Shown here in pieces: positions 31,381-43,620 of a stretch of 64,000 nt of DNA. Positions within the stretch are counted from its first letter, which is position 1. Each line of letters starts with the position of its first letter. The DNA lies in the NCBI GenBank assembly GCA_030762895.1, contig CM061065.1:62624200-62688199 (forward strand). The letters are read 5' to 3'. The notes under the pieces are model-generated. The model did no database searches. It was not told where the DNA came from and saw only the letters and a program-made list of their open reading frames with translations. The DNA is from Sophora flavescens (taxonomy: Eukaryota > Streptophyta > Magnoliopsida > Fabales > Fabaceae). A program made the position numbers and the translations under genes.

Positions 31381-34300
31381 TGTAACACCCCCCTTGGGCA
31401 TTACATGACTAACTTAATTTCGTAATAACATATTAAAATAAAATAATAATTTCTGGTTTGCTTTCGGAAAATAATTTATATAAGTACTTAAATATAGATC
31501 GATACTTTTTTATAAAAACTTCGACAGAGTCTCCTCTGTAATTCCAACATCCCAAACAAAATACCTGCTAAAATATTTACATTTTCATCAAAAAGAAAGG
31601 CCCTCCAAACCATAAACATTCTTAAACATAATAGAAATCCAATAAAAGGTTCTCAGAGCCATAAAGCAAAATAAAAATGAAACTCCTCCAAAACTAAACT
31701 TGACTCGATAGACTAAGCTGGTCGAACTATGAGACTCTTACTGGAAAAGACCCCATGGTTATTCCGGTAAATCAACTTCCTTCAAAAGTTGTTACAATCC
31801 CTCCGAGTGGGGCAAAGAACTCCTCAGTATCATCTGTACACCTAACCCAAAATACCACAAAAGAAACCAAACAGAAATAATGCAAAGGTGAGATACCAAC
31901 ATATGAGTTTTATCATAGCAGTCACATACACGACTCTCACACAATGACATACAATATATCATAACTATAAACACAGGGATCCATTCCCGACAATCAAATG
32001 CATTTTGTAAAACATTTCATGTCACTTCAATATTCACTACCTAGTTCACTAATCTCCGGAGATCCTAAATTCCCTTCGTCGAGCATAATAAGATCACGAT
32101 AATAACCATAACACAATTGTCTCGCGTGATTTGGGTCGGCCTCTCAATTTAGGTCCGATCCTGAATTGTTCTGGGGTATCACATCTCACCTAAATAATAC
32201 AGAATAGTTCCTGATTGAGTACATTTCGAGCAGGGTAGCCGATTTCCACGACAAGAGGTTGCAAAGGCCCAAGCATTTCGTGGAGTTCGAACCCGAATGT
32301 CCCTGAAGACCCAAAAACTAAAGGAGTCGTCTTTGGTCCGTAACTATTCAATTTGTCAGTTCACCCTTTGTGAAACCGTAGATCGAATACACAATGACAC
32401 GTCTGCCACAACGGCATAAAAGCCAGACTATGCATGTAAAACAAGGTGTTCTCATTTTCATTTTTCTTTTTCGCAACGTTCTTTCCTCGTCAAGGCTTAT
32501 GCTCTCGACTACTTTTAAATCAAGTATTAAATTAAACTTTAATACTCACATAGGATTTTATCAATAAAATCCGTGATTCATAATCTCCTTCACAACCGAA
32601 TACTTGTTCGATGTCTCGGAATTCTAGGTTCTATCTTTCCTCGAAACTAGAATAGGAACTCTAGCCCGTCAATCCGGAACACCAGGTCCTTTCTACTTTC
32701 TCAAAACTCAAACAAGAACTCTAGCCCGTCAATCCGGAGCACTAGGTCCATTCTTTTTCATTCTCTTTCCTGAGGTTTTCGTTCAGTGAAAACTAAATCG
32801 AAAAACAAAAGTTCAAGAGTTTCTAAATTTTTTGTATCATAAATACTTTTCGTTCTTAGAAATACTATTTCACTAACTGTTTTCTTTTAGAAATCCATTT
32901 TCTGAAAACTTAGGAAACCACTGAAATCTTTTTCTCAACTTAGAACCAAATACAAAACTCTTGTAATAGATTTATCAAAGAGAGCATTTTCTCTAAATGT
33001 TTCCATTTTTGAACAACTTTTGGTAAAACCTAAAAGAAAATATTTGTTTTCAAAAGACTTTTCTTTTAAAAAATTCTTTAAATCTTTTCATGAATTTTGA
33101 TATTTCCCATTTTCTTTCTTTCCTAACTTTGTTTTATCTTCACACTTTCATCATTTAGGATTTTCTTCTCATTTTCCAAAGAAAACAAAACACCACTTTT
33201 TCGATATTTCTGAGTTAAGGTTCTTTAATGTCTTAATCTTGATTAACAAGAAATGACCAGTGTCATGCCATCAGCCAATCACAGTCAAGCAAAACAGTAA
33301 TATAATCAACAAACAATAACATTAAAACTCCAATCAAAATCTAAACAATTCAAGCAAGACATCATTACAAAGATTTAAAAATTAACATACATTCAAACAC
33401 AACAATAAGTATGTAACTACTAAAACTCTTCAGGTAAACTCCCTTTACCTTTGTAGACCATAAAATATTCTCTCGACGCATTCAACAATTTGCTCCTCTC
33501 ACCACAAATCTGCTCAAGTTCAAACCCCAACTCGACGTTCCAGTTTCCTCTAAATAGCTCCTATCCACTCCCGAAAATCATAAAACCCGTTTCCCCCAAA
33601 TAACCACAACCACAACAACATCCCGTAGAGGGAGTCAAAGTAGTTTCAATAATCAGATAAATCTAACAGTCGATCATTCATCATTAAACACTTACTCTAA
33701 GTTGATTAAAACCCGTTATTTCACAAAAACATAACTAATTTCAATTAAAATCAGATTGGGACTTAGGGTTCCTAAATCAATTTGGGGAAAACTTATTTTA
33801 CATTAAAGAATAATGAAATTGGTTTAGGGAAACATTAATTCACGATCCCAATTGCACAAAAACAAGTTTTAATTTCACATCACAGTATGAAATCCAAGAG
33901 CTAGGGTTAGGGTTTGCAAACTGATTTGGGGCTTTCATAATCAAAAAGGAAAAGGGGTAAGAAACTCACCCCAGGTGAAGAAGTTGTGGTGGTTCTGTGA
34001 TGCCTAGCACGGTGGCGGACGGTGGGGTCACGACGGTTCCGACGACGGCAGCAGTGGTTCTATGACACCCATGAACCAAAAATGAAGGGTAAGCTTTGGG
34101 GGAGGAGAAGGAAGTTTTAACTAACAAAGAAAGGTGTAAAACCACCATAACTGACGGTCAAACTCACTTACCACGACGGAGGTCGGTGACATGACGGAGT
34201 TGGACGACCAGGCGCGGTGATGGTCTTTCTCCTCCACTTCGAACGGCAGTCGGAGATCCTCCCAAGGGCGGCGCGACGACTGGACATGGTTGAGGGCAAG

Positions 34301-34957
34301 AGTGAAGGAGGAGAGGGACTTGTAGTGAAGAGGAAGAAGGAGATGTGAATGTGGTGAGGTCTCTGTTGGAGAATAAGAAATAAAAGGTGTGGGTGTGGTG
34401 TTGTAGGTGTACGAGAAGAGGAGAGAACTTTTTTCTTCTTTACTTAATGGTTAAGTATACAATGAGTGGTTAAGATTGAGTCTAGAAATAAAATTATAAT
34501 ATTGTCCATTGGATCTAAAAATAAAGAGTGACAAATATATACTTTCAAAATTCAAAATAGAGTAAAGATTGATAGTTGAATTGATCAACCAAGAAAATCA
34601 GTGATCCAAAAATTTATCTCAAATTAATGCCAAATCAATTTATTTTCAAATCTAAAATTATATAGAGTAAAATATATAAAAAATTTCTTTCAATCATATC
34701 GTTTGAAATATTTTTCTAAACAAACACTAATAGTGACAATAACATAACATTATTGTCTAGTAAAAGTACTTCTACTGGAATAAGGCAGTGCTGACGTACT
34801 TAATAAAATATTTTTAAAAGAGTAAATAAAATTACTGAAGATCAAGCATCATAAAATAAACAAAAATAAATGTCCAAATAATTATTATTCCTATAAAAAT
34901 AATATAAACAAATATATTTTACCGATATTGAAAAACCGTAAAAACAGGGGTGTTACA
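31381..34957 (-). mobile_element. Solo LTR D, gypsy-type, 3577 bp, inserted in the G 3' LTR
   Basis: It begins TGTAACACCC and ends GGGGTGTTACA, with ACGAC at both flanks (31376-31380 and 34958-34962). There is no coding domain and no second LTR. On the minus strand it shows typical 3'-half gypsy LTR order: 'cgtgtatgtgactgctatg', 'gcagacgtgtcattgtg' and 'gataatgaggagttctt'-like sequence near the end, so minus orientation is favoured. A 60-bp stretch with 'ctctagcccgtcaatccgga' is tandemly duplicated at about 32645-32760. It is much longer than the G LTR and is a different family. Confidence 0.88.
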
Positions 34958-36681
34958 ACGACCGTGCTCAGGCCTGAGGCCTAAAAATTGGCACAGTAAC
35001 CGAGGGTTTTCGTTTTAAACCCTATTTTGGTAACAACAACCACCCTAGTTCGACTGAACCTAGTTTTCCCCTATTTTCTCTAAACCCATTGCTTTGTTGG
35101 AGTTTTGGAGGCTATTGGGAGGTCTTAGTTGGTCTGTACCAATCCAAAAAGGTAACAGTTCTTCCCTCGTCGGTTTCATTTTCTTTTATTAGGATTGGGA
35201 ACTAATTGGTTAACCTTTTTGTTTGACCAAGGCTTAGAAGTTGACTGAGCCGCTTAAGGAAACGTGACCAGTTTATCCTTTAGCTGTCATGGGTGAAATC
35301 TTCATACTAGGTATGGGGAGAAGAATAGTATAATCATTAGGCAAGATGGTAGCGTAAGATGAGGGGTTCCCATGACCCCAATAGGTTGTTGTATGATAAA
35401 TGTTATATTTGAACATGTTTATCTGATATCGATGCCATGATATATTTGATTATATGTTTATTTGGCTAAATTGGTATGTTGGTTATGTTTGGACTGTCAT
35501 TGGATACACCTTTCATGATGTTATATGTCAAATGATGTATGTTGGTTGAGTTGATTGTTGTTATGACATGAGTTGTTGTTTGATGATAAGTTATGTTAAT
35601 AGGACCCTAACTGGTTAAAATATGACTCTTAATTAACATGACGATTAAAGGATTTAATTCCCCAAGAATGGTATAAAATATGAACTGTTAGTGAGAGGTG
35701 AGGCTTTATGCCAATGGTTTAGTTAAGAACTCTAAGTATGATCTAAGAGTGTTTAAGGAGTTTTTGGCAAAAAATAACATGTTAAATCTGCCCAGAACAG
35801 TACGGCCAACTCTAGGAGCACGGTCGTGCTTAACAGGGAGAAAGCCCGTGCTCCCAGTTTGAATTTTGGAAGATGGTCGCTCATTAAGCACGGTCCTGCA
35901 TAAAAGGAAGCACGACCGTGCTCCACTTAAGTGGCAGCACGATCGTGCTGGGGTAAGCCCGCCCGTGCTCCCTCTCCAGTACAGAATATGAATTAAAGGC
36001 TTAAAGGGGGGTGTGTCACCCCAATGTCCCAATGTTATGATAATTTAAGACACCAACCAAATGATGAAAGTTAGATAGCTTGATTAAAGATTAATTAAGA
36101 TAATTGACGATGATGAGTTGGTTAAGCCGGTGCCCAATGGCTTACCGCACGTTGATGGGCTTTGGTGCTATTTGGCCAAAATAGTCACGATGCTTTTTGG
36201 TCGAGGTGTTGATAAGTTGTACCTTGGTGCTTTTTGGACAAGGGGGACCTTGACTCTTAGGAGTCTAAGGTGTTGATGTTGATGGTGATAACATTGTGTG
36301 CTTATTGGCCCAAGTGGAGGTGGCATTACTCGATTGTTTATTGTTGTGACCATGCATACACGCATTGGAGTTGTTAGTGGGGAAAGTTTAACATATGGGA
36401 GGTCATCCTAGAGTACGGTGATCTGACCGTCCGCGGGTGGTTCACCCAAGGTTTGGTGGACCGTGGCCCCCAGTGGTGGCGCATCCTAGAGTACGGCGCG
36501 TCGGCTATTCAAGGGGTTCACCTATGGTTTGGTGAATTGCCGGCGTTGGTGCTTCTATGGCGAATCTGAATATATAACTCTGAAGTTGCCTTCCTGAGAT
36601 AGTTTGGATCCACATGAATAATGGAGTAGCAGAGTAGTGTTGCACCGCATAGCATATGTTGGATGTTTAACATGTTGTTGT

Positions 36682-36719
<38 letters not shown>

Positions 36720-37216
36720 GTGTGTGTGTGTGTGTGTGTGTGTGCTACTTATATGTGAATGTTGTATATTGCTATGCTATGTTGTATGTTCATCTTGTTT
36801 CCTATCTCCATGCCGATGTGTTTATATGCTTTCTTACTCCTCGTTTTCTCTGTTTCCTGTTTGGCATGTATCGTTTATGTAGAGGACGACGAGCAGCCAG
36901 GAGATGAGTGACTCCGAGGAGCCACGACTCTTAGTTAGGATTTCAGTTGTTTCTAGTCGGTAGGTTGTTTTAGTTTCAGTTGTATTCCAAGGATATATTT
37001 CCATAACGGTTATACCAGCTCTGTATGTGACATCGGGGTTGGGTTATATTTTATTTTCTTTTAAAACTTGGCTATTTTTCGCGTTGTGAACTAGTTCCTG
37101 TGGGACCTTTCTACCCATGAACATTTTCATTTCAATTAAATGAATATGCATGTTTTTATATTTTATATCTTTACCTTTTAATGCTTTATATAACATGCGG
37201 GGTAGAGGATGTCACA
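34958..37216 (+). mobile_element. Chromovirus G 3' LTR, second piece
   Basis: The LTR resumes with the second ACGAC copy, completing the palindrome 'acgaccgtgctc'. More GAGCACG/CGTGCTC motifs lie at 35810-35975. A mixed microsatellite, (TA)n then (TG)n, is at 36684-36744. The end reads GGGGTAGAGGATGTCACA. From about 35885 on it matches both 5' LTR pieces. Joined, the LTR is about 2.55 kb. Because the 5' outer end is missing, the element's own target duplication cannot be checked. Confidence 0.9.
36684..36744. repeat. TA/TG microsatellite in the G LTR
   Basis: A run of TA dinucleotides is followed by about 13 TG dinucleotides. The equivalent TA run in the 5' LTR is where element B inserted. 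ORFs across it (36637-36907) translate to YI and CV runs and are artefacts. Confidence 0.9.
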
Positions 37217-38980
37217 AGGGTGAGTTTGGACATGTCGATGGCATCGAGGGAAAAGGATATCATAGAGGCAAGGGCACTTGTAGTGGTAAGACCTTGTTTG
37301 GTTGAGGTGGGTGTACGAACGAGATCTGAGATCTGAGATCTGAGATTGGGGGTGGCGGAGATAGTGGTTCAATGGTGGAGGGTCGGCTACGGTTCTGTCT
37401 TGGGAAGGGTGATTCTAATGATGGATTACCATGGAGGTTGGGGATGTGGGAGTGGGAGGGGAAGTGGATGAACTGGGCGAAGAACTTGGCTTGGAGGCTA
37501 TGGTACAGAGATGGTGATGACGGCGGCCTGTACAGGGAAGACGACTACCGTTTCCGAAGCTGAGAAGATGACCAACGACGAAGCTAGGGAAGGCTGCAAT
37601 TAGCCAGAAAAATCGAAGGGCAATTCCGACTATGGATTACGTCGTCGACGCACCGACTTTCTCTCTGTTGTTCTCACTCATTTAGCTACCAACCCACACA
37701 CCCGGTTTCCCTTATTTTATCTACACCATTCAAAATCTTTTTACAAGATCTAACGGCTATCACTTGGTCGCACATGGTAAGCAACATTCTCAAGTAGCGC
37801 ACCATTGAAGACACCTCATACATATCCCATGTTTTGAGTTAGTTATTCCCAAGAAGGTTTTTTTTTTTACAAAATTCCCAAGAAAGTTTTATACCACCAT
37901 GTTTTTACCTATTTTCATTCCCAAGATTTTGGGGATTTGGATTTGCTGCAGTAGGAGAAATGACACATTTATGCCGGGGATCCTGCCCATTAAAGTTATC
38001 TAGCACTCCAGATCATCTCTCCCATACTTTATAGAAATTATTCCCGAACGATGTCTTTTACAAATGTATGAAGAAACGTTCTCGTTCAAAACCCGAGTGT
38101 AAATGATGGGTCGAGCTCCTCCGTCACGACTCGATGACGAAGGCACGGCGAGTATGGAAGCAGGTAAAGGCGGTGCAGTGCGCCTGGGGAAAGTGTCGCG
38201 TTGCTGCTCAGATGAGTTGTGTTGGCATCACGAGGAAGAGGAGTTCAAGGGGTACTCCAACCCATATACAAGAACAATAACAAGTATAAGCTCCAAATGT
38301 AAATGAAATACTGAGCCACTTCTAAGGACAGTATTAGCTTTACATAGGCCTTCACCAAAAATAAACAAAAGGAAAATAGGCTCAATAGCCACCAAAAACC
38401 AACCCCTATAACAACTCTATCAACCATCTCCTAAAGTAAAGAATTAAAATAACCATACAAAGAAATAGCCAATCTATCACAGCCCACAGGTAATGAAAGT
38501 CACGGACCAAGACTAAATAAGGTTAGGTCCTACAATCCACCAATTGCATATGCACCCCACCCACATGTATGATCAGTATCTCCTCAAACAAAAACCTGAA
38601 GACACAGGGCAACATTCCTCCAATTTGCACATCAGACAACTCCAATTAAAAAGAAATGAAGTGAAACAATGAACTCCTTATCAGGTCACATGAAGTATGA
38701 TGTTGACATAAATCCCTGTTAGTAACCGTTGCATAAAAGGTAACTATTCTCCTAGATACAACAATTGCAACAGAACCTTGATAAGCAAATCATGTGTGCA
38801 AACAGGAATTACTCTAACATCTGTCATCAGCTTCTGCAGAATTAGACAGTTTCAGTGTAGCAATCGCAAGTTCAAGAAGCCATAAGATTATATCCCCTTG
38901 AGCAAAATCCTAAAACAATGTCCATTAAGAGACCTTCCCTAAGTGTTTCATCACAGATGACTAACCTTTACAAGTTGATT
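37217..38980. other. Unassigned DNA between G and the LINE fragment
   Basis: This is the original target DNA after the G 3' LTR. It has a short tandem 'gagatct' repeat (37322-37346) and two small unrecognised ORFs (37372-37563, Trp/Gly/Asp-rich; 38103-38306). A near-duplicate 'ttcccaagaaggttttt'/'attcccaagaaagtttt' pair lies at about 37847-37890. I recognise no protein domain. The part from 38300 may be the 3' untranslated region of the neighbouring LINE, but this is a guess. Confidence 0.4.
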
Positions 38981-39327
38981 TCATACACTCCAATGGAGCA
39001 GAGCACCAATTCGAAAAGAAAAAGGCCCTCCACCTTTTACTCTTACCCAATACCATGATCGTATTTTGATAAGATCAATGATACTCAAAACTTCCACTTT
39101 ATCACTTTTGAATACAACATCGTTTCGATGTAGCCAAATAGACCAAGATGTTGTGAACCAAGCCACCATCCATAACTTTATCAATTTCTTTCCTCTAACC
39201 ATCCCATAGTGATTTAGAAAGTGAGATTTTGCCTCCACTAGAAAAGTAACTTGGAAACCCAGTCAGGAGTTTAATTTTCCCCATGTAAGAAATTCACACT
39301 GACAATTAAAAAATAGATGTGAAGCGT
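38981..39327 (-). pseudogene. LINE (non-LTR retrotransposon) RT C-terminal fragment
   Basis: The minus-strand reading starts SHLFFNCQCEFLTWGK (zinc-binding zf-RVT region, with a stop soon after) and continues MEAKSHFLNHYGMVRGKK, WFTTSWSIWLHRNDVVFKS and IDLIKIRSWYWVRVKG. The 'SIWLHRNxxVF' and 'KxRSWxW' motifs are typical of the C-terminus of plant L1-type RT proteins. The upstream remainder is cut off at 39328 by LTR sequence. 5' truncation is normal for LINEs, but here the edge is another element. Confidence 0.85.
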
Positions 39328-40883
39328 AACAACCCGATTTTCGGATACGCTGTATTAACGATAAAGATATATTTATTTATATTTTCTTCTGAGACTTAGG
39401 AAATGATTTTGGAGAAAAAAAATATCTAGAACCTACTCTATGGTAGGAAGCTCTGGATAAAATTTGGGTTTAAAACTCAGACGGAAACCGGACTGCGTTT
39501 TGGTAAAAGTTCAGACGGAAAACGATCGGTGTTTTCACTGACAGTAAGATTTTAATGATCAGAAAACCTAATTATGACTCATGAACAAAATGGTTTATAT
39601 TTAAATTATATTTCCAACGAGTTTGGTTATTTTGAAAATTTTCAACCGAAAACGAAATATTATGCTTTTATTTGGGGGTAAAACCCTAATCAGGAAGCTG
39701 ACGGAATCGGAAACAGAACGGCAGAGATAGAGGGGATGCATCGCTTGGACGACTGACTAACATCCTTGGCAGGCAAGGGATATATGATATGATTGGTGGT
39801 GGCCACGTCAGCATAAAATTTTAGTTGAATGAGATTGAGGGTAGAGGAAAATATTATGAATTAAGATGGTTGTTAATGATGAGTGTTGTTTGTCTGTGAC
39901 CGCTATTATATTATATGCTATGAGTCTTTTCCACTTATGATGATAGAACTGTTTCTTATCTCCCTATTTCTATATTTTCATGTATGTCTACTTTATTCCG
40001 TTAGAAGACTCGGTGGAGGAATATGTTGCTGAGGATCTTGATGGAACTCCGTGTGAACCGGACGCAGGAAGACGAGCAGTGGATTCGAGTGGTAGAACTT
40101 AGATAGTTTATGACCAATGTACCTTAAGATGTTTTATATTTCCGCAAAGGTTAGTTTGTTTTAGTTAAGTACCTGTGAGGGATCCTACTGATAGGATACC
40201 CTAAACAGCGTAGCTTTCAACCATGGAAGGTTTGGGTTTTGGTAGCTCTCCTCCTCTTTTCTCTATTTCTCTCTCTAGTTTTCTCTCTTCCTTTCTCTCT
40301 ATCTTTTCCTCTCTATCTATCTTTGGTTTTGCTTTGTATTTGCCATCTGAAGAGGTTCAAATGAGGTGTTAAACCTCTTTTATTTTTTTTCCAAGGCTGA
40401 GCACGGGCGCTCAGCGCCATTCACCAGCGCCCAGCGCTGGGCATGCAACTGAGGGCCTTGCATGCGTGACACGTGTCAGTGCAGATTAGTGACTGGCCGC
40501 TCAGTGCCACCCCCAAGCGCTCAGCGCCGCCCTTCTGGCAGCCACACATATTTCGTGCGTTTCTTCGCGTTCTGAGCTCGTTGGAAGTCCGATTGATCCC
40601 AAAATTGAGACATAGGCTCACTAAGACCTAACGAACAACCTCCAACCATTAAAAAAATGCCTAACCTCAATCATAACTCCAAATTTCTTATTTCTCGTTC
40701 AAACGTCCTAAAGACGATAATCGGGAAAATCCTAAGTTTTACTCACATTTAAACTCATTCCCGATAATTGCTTACTTCTTATGCTAAATTTCCTAGACCT
40801 TAACAAATATCTTAACCACAAAAATTTCAAGTCTTAATCTTAAACATTAATCATAAAACATATTATAAAATCAGACCGTTACA
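39328..40883. mobile_element. Gypsy LTR remnant, possibly two LTRs joined in opposite orientation
   Basis: The left end reads CGTAACAACCCGATTTTCGG, a decayed TGTAAC LTR start in plus orientation, and leads to 'ggacgcaggaagacgagcag' near 40065, as found close to the 3' end of such LTRs. The right end reads GTTACA at 40878-40883, whose reverse complement TGTAACGGTCTGATTTT also looks like an LTR start. 'gcgctcagcgcc' motifs at 40395-40530 lie where such motifs occur in a minus-orientation LTR. Left flank is LINE and right flank is copia E gag, with no matching duplication, so this is not a simple single insertion. A pyrimidine-rich tract lies at 40245-40320. Confidence 0.55.
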
Positions 40884-42343
40884 AGTTACTCATGAAGGAA
40901 CAACAAAAGTGAAAGAAACAAATATGAACATGCTTGTACGAAAGTATGAGTTATTTACTATGGAAGAAGGAGAAAGCATTGCTCATATGATATGAAGATT
41001 TCAAACTATCACAAATAATCTGAAGCCACTGGGAAAAATCTACGCCAATTCTGAGAAAGTTGGCAAAATTCTAAGAAGTCTACCCAAACAGTGGAGACCT
41101 CTGGTTACAACAATAAGTCAAGCCAAAGATCTCACAACTCTTCAAATGAGTGATCTTCTTGGAACTTTACAAGTTCATGAGCAGGAACTGAATGAAGACA
41201 GCTCAAATAAGAAAGGAAAGACCATTGCTCTCAAGGCAGAGAGGATCTTCAAAAGCTCTAAAGGTTGAAGAATCAGATCAAGAGTCAGACGCCTCTGAAG
41301 AAGACTCAGACAGCGATGATGAAATGTCATTACTGACTAGAAAAATGAGGAAGTTATGGAAAAAGAAGAATTTCAGAAAGGATAAACCTTTCAAGAAGTT
41401 CAATAAAGAAAAAATCTTCAAAGAGAACAATAGTTCTGACAAAAGTTCTATTGTATGCTATGAATGTAAGAAGCCAGGACACTTCAAATCTGAATGTCCT
41501 CAGTTGTAAAAGCAACCCTTCAAAAAGTTCTATAAAAAGAACAAGAAAGGGATGATGGCAACTTGGGAAGATCTTGATGGCAGCTCATCTGAAGATGATG
41601 CAAAAGGCGAAGAGGCAAATCTATGCCTCATGGCAGATTATGACTCAGACTCTGAGTTAATTTTCGATTTTAAGGATTTTCAAGATGCCTATAATGAATT
41701 GATTGAGGAATCTAACTATTTAGCTAAGGCTTTTAGAACACTTAAGAGGCAATATGTGAAACTCCTAAAAGAGCATGAACATAAGACTCAAGAGTGTGAC
41801 AAATTGTCTCAGGAAAACAGTAAACTTAAAGCTGAAAAGCTTAAGGCTTAGATCACAGCTGAGACGCCACAATCTGAAGAAGTTTTCAAACTTCAACAGA
41901 AGTTTGAAGAGCTCACCTCTGATCTTGCCCGTTCTGTCAATGGAAGAGATAACCTGACTAAGTTATTAGCAAGTCAGAGACCCCCTCTTGATAAAACCGG
42001 TATAGGATTCATTGACTAGACACATCATAAAGTATCTAACAAAGTCTTAGGACAAAAACCTAAATCTCTTTATGATAAGGTCATTACTTACAAAAGTAGT
42101 TGTAAAAACTGTGGAAAAACTGCACATATCATGTCTAAGTGTATTCACGCAAGAAAGAAGTTGTCACAAACTTCAAGAACTAACAAAAAAGGACCCAAAA
42201 GAATATGGGTACCTAAAGCTTTGATTATTCCTATTGCAGACATCCTTAATAGGACAAAAAGGACACCTATCATGGTACCTGGACAGTGGCTGCTCACGAC
42301 ACATGACAGAAGAAAAGTCTATGTTCCTAGACCTCCAACCTAA
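40884..42343 (+). pseudogene. Copia E gag, 5' truncated
   Basis: The reading begins mid-gag (VTHEGTTKVKE), equivalent to VTYEGTAKVKE in copia A, so the N-terminus, primer site and 5' LTR are missing. It continues KVGKILRSLPKQWRPLVTT, LQMSDLLGTLQVHEQEL, a Ser/Asp/Glu linker and two CCHC zinc knuckles: CYECKKPGHFKSEC (41456-41497) and CKNCGKTAHIMSKC (42101-42142). Stops occur near 40994, 41507 and 41849. The last ORF (42131-42343) reads KRIWVPKALIIPIADILN and VPGQWLLTTHDRRK, ending PRPPT, and overlaps the protease in another frame. Confidence 0.9.
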
Positions 42344-42695
42344 AGAAGGTGGACATGTTACCTTTGGTGGAAATCAAAGAGGAAAAGTCATCAGAATAGG
42401 TAAAATTGGTGGGAAATCACCTCTACCATCTATCTCTAACTTTCTTTTAGTTGAAGGATTAAGACATAATCTGCTAAGCATAAGTCAATTATATGATAAT
42501 GGATATAATGTTTCCTTTACTAAGAATGCATGCATAGTCAAAGACAGTAATGGCAAAGTTCTCTTTTCAGCAAACAGGCAACAAAATCTTTATAAGATTG
42601 ATCTAACTGAATTGACTAATCAAAATGTGACTTGTTTTGTGTCAAGAGATGATGAAAGATGGGTATGGCATAAGAAGCTAGGACATACAAGCTAG
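42234..42695 (+). pseudogene. Copia E protease and integrase start
   Basis: In the +1 frame relative to the gag end, the reading shows LSWYLDSGCSRHMTEEKSM with catalytic Asp-Ser-Gly, GGHVTFGGNQRGKVIRIG and LVEGLRHNLLSISQLYDNGY. It then runs into the integrase N-terminus, DDERWVWHKKLGHTS, where a TAG stops it. The protease itself looks complete and unbroken. Overlap with the gag-frame ORF is about 110 bases. Confidence 0.9.
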
Positions 42696-43620
42696 TATGA
42701 AATAGATAACTATGCTTCAGAAGTATAGACTTGTGGAAGGTCTACCTGATATAAGTTTCAAAAAGGATGTCTTATGTCATTCTTGCCAATGTTGAAAGCA
42801 AGTTAAAACTAGCTTTAAATCCAAGAATCTGGTATCTTCTTCTAGACCTTTACAGTTGTTGCATATGGATCTGTTTGGTCCAGTTAGTGTTGCTAGTAAG
42901 GCTGGAAAGAAATATGGTTTTGTCTTAGTCGATGATTATTATAGATATACGTGGGTACTCTTTTTAACCCACAAGGATGAGTCATTCAAGATGTTCTCTA
43001 TATTCTGTAAGAAAGTTCAAAATGAGCAGGGATTCTGTATCTCAGCTATCAGAAGTGACCATGGGGGAGAGTTCGAAAATGTGCACTTTAATACATTCTG
43101 TGAAGAGAATGGTATCTCGTACAACTTTTCTGCTCCTAGAACTCTTCAGCAGAATGGAGTAGTAGAAAGAAAGAACACATCTCTACAAGAGATGGCTCGA
43201 ACAATGCTCAATGAAAGCAAACTCCCAAAGTACTTTTGGCCTGAGGCAGTAAACACTGCTTGTTATGTACATAACATAATATTGATAAGACCCTTCTTGA
43301 ATAAAACTCCCTATGAATTGTGGAAAGGTATAAAACCTAACATTTCTTATTTCCATGCTTTTGGATGTGAATGCTTTATCTTGAATACTAGAGATCAACT
43401 TGGAAAGTTTGATTCAAAAGTAGATAAGGCTATATTTCTCGGATATTCAGACACTTCTAAAGCTTTTAGAGTTTACAACTCTAGAACAGAAGTTGTTGAG
43501 GAATCTATTCATGTTGAATTTAATGATGGTTTAAAGATTGATAGGAAACTATCAGATCTAGAAGATGATCTTGCAGGATTAGTTCTTGTAAGACAAAGCA
43601 ATCATATTGATGATAGCTTG
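42696..43620 (+). pseudogene. Copia E integrase
   Basis: A frameshift near 42700 and a TGA (LCHSCQC then stop) damage the zinc-binding region. The catalytic core is open from 42856: LLHMDLFGPVSVASKAGKK (first Asp), AIRSDHGGEFENVHF (second Asp) and LQQNGVVERKNTSLQ (Glu). HAFGCECFILN and AIFLGYSDTSKAFRVYNSRT follow at the C-terminus. All three catalytic acids are present. Confidence 0.9.

Noticed and set aside
36637..36907. ORFs with YIYIYI and CVCVCV runs
   Set aside because: They read through a TA/TG microsatellite.
37372..37563. 63-codon ORF, Trp/Gly/Asp-rich
   Set aside because: It is short, with no recognised motif and no neighbouring exon; kept only as a note in the unassigned region.
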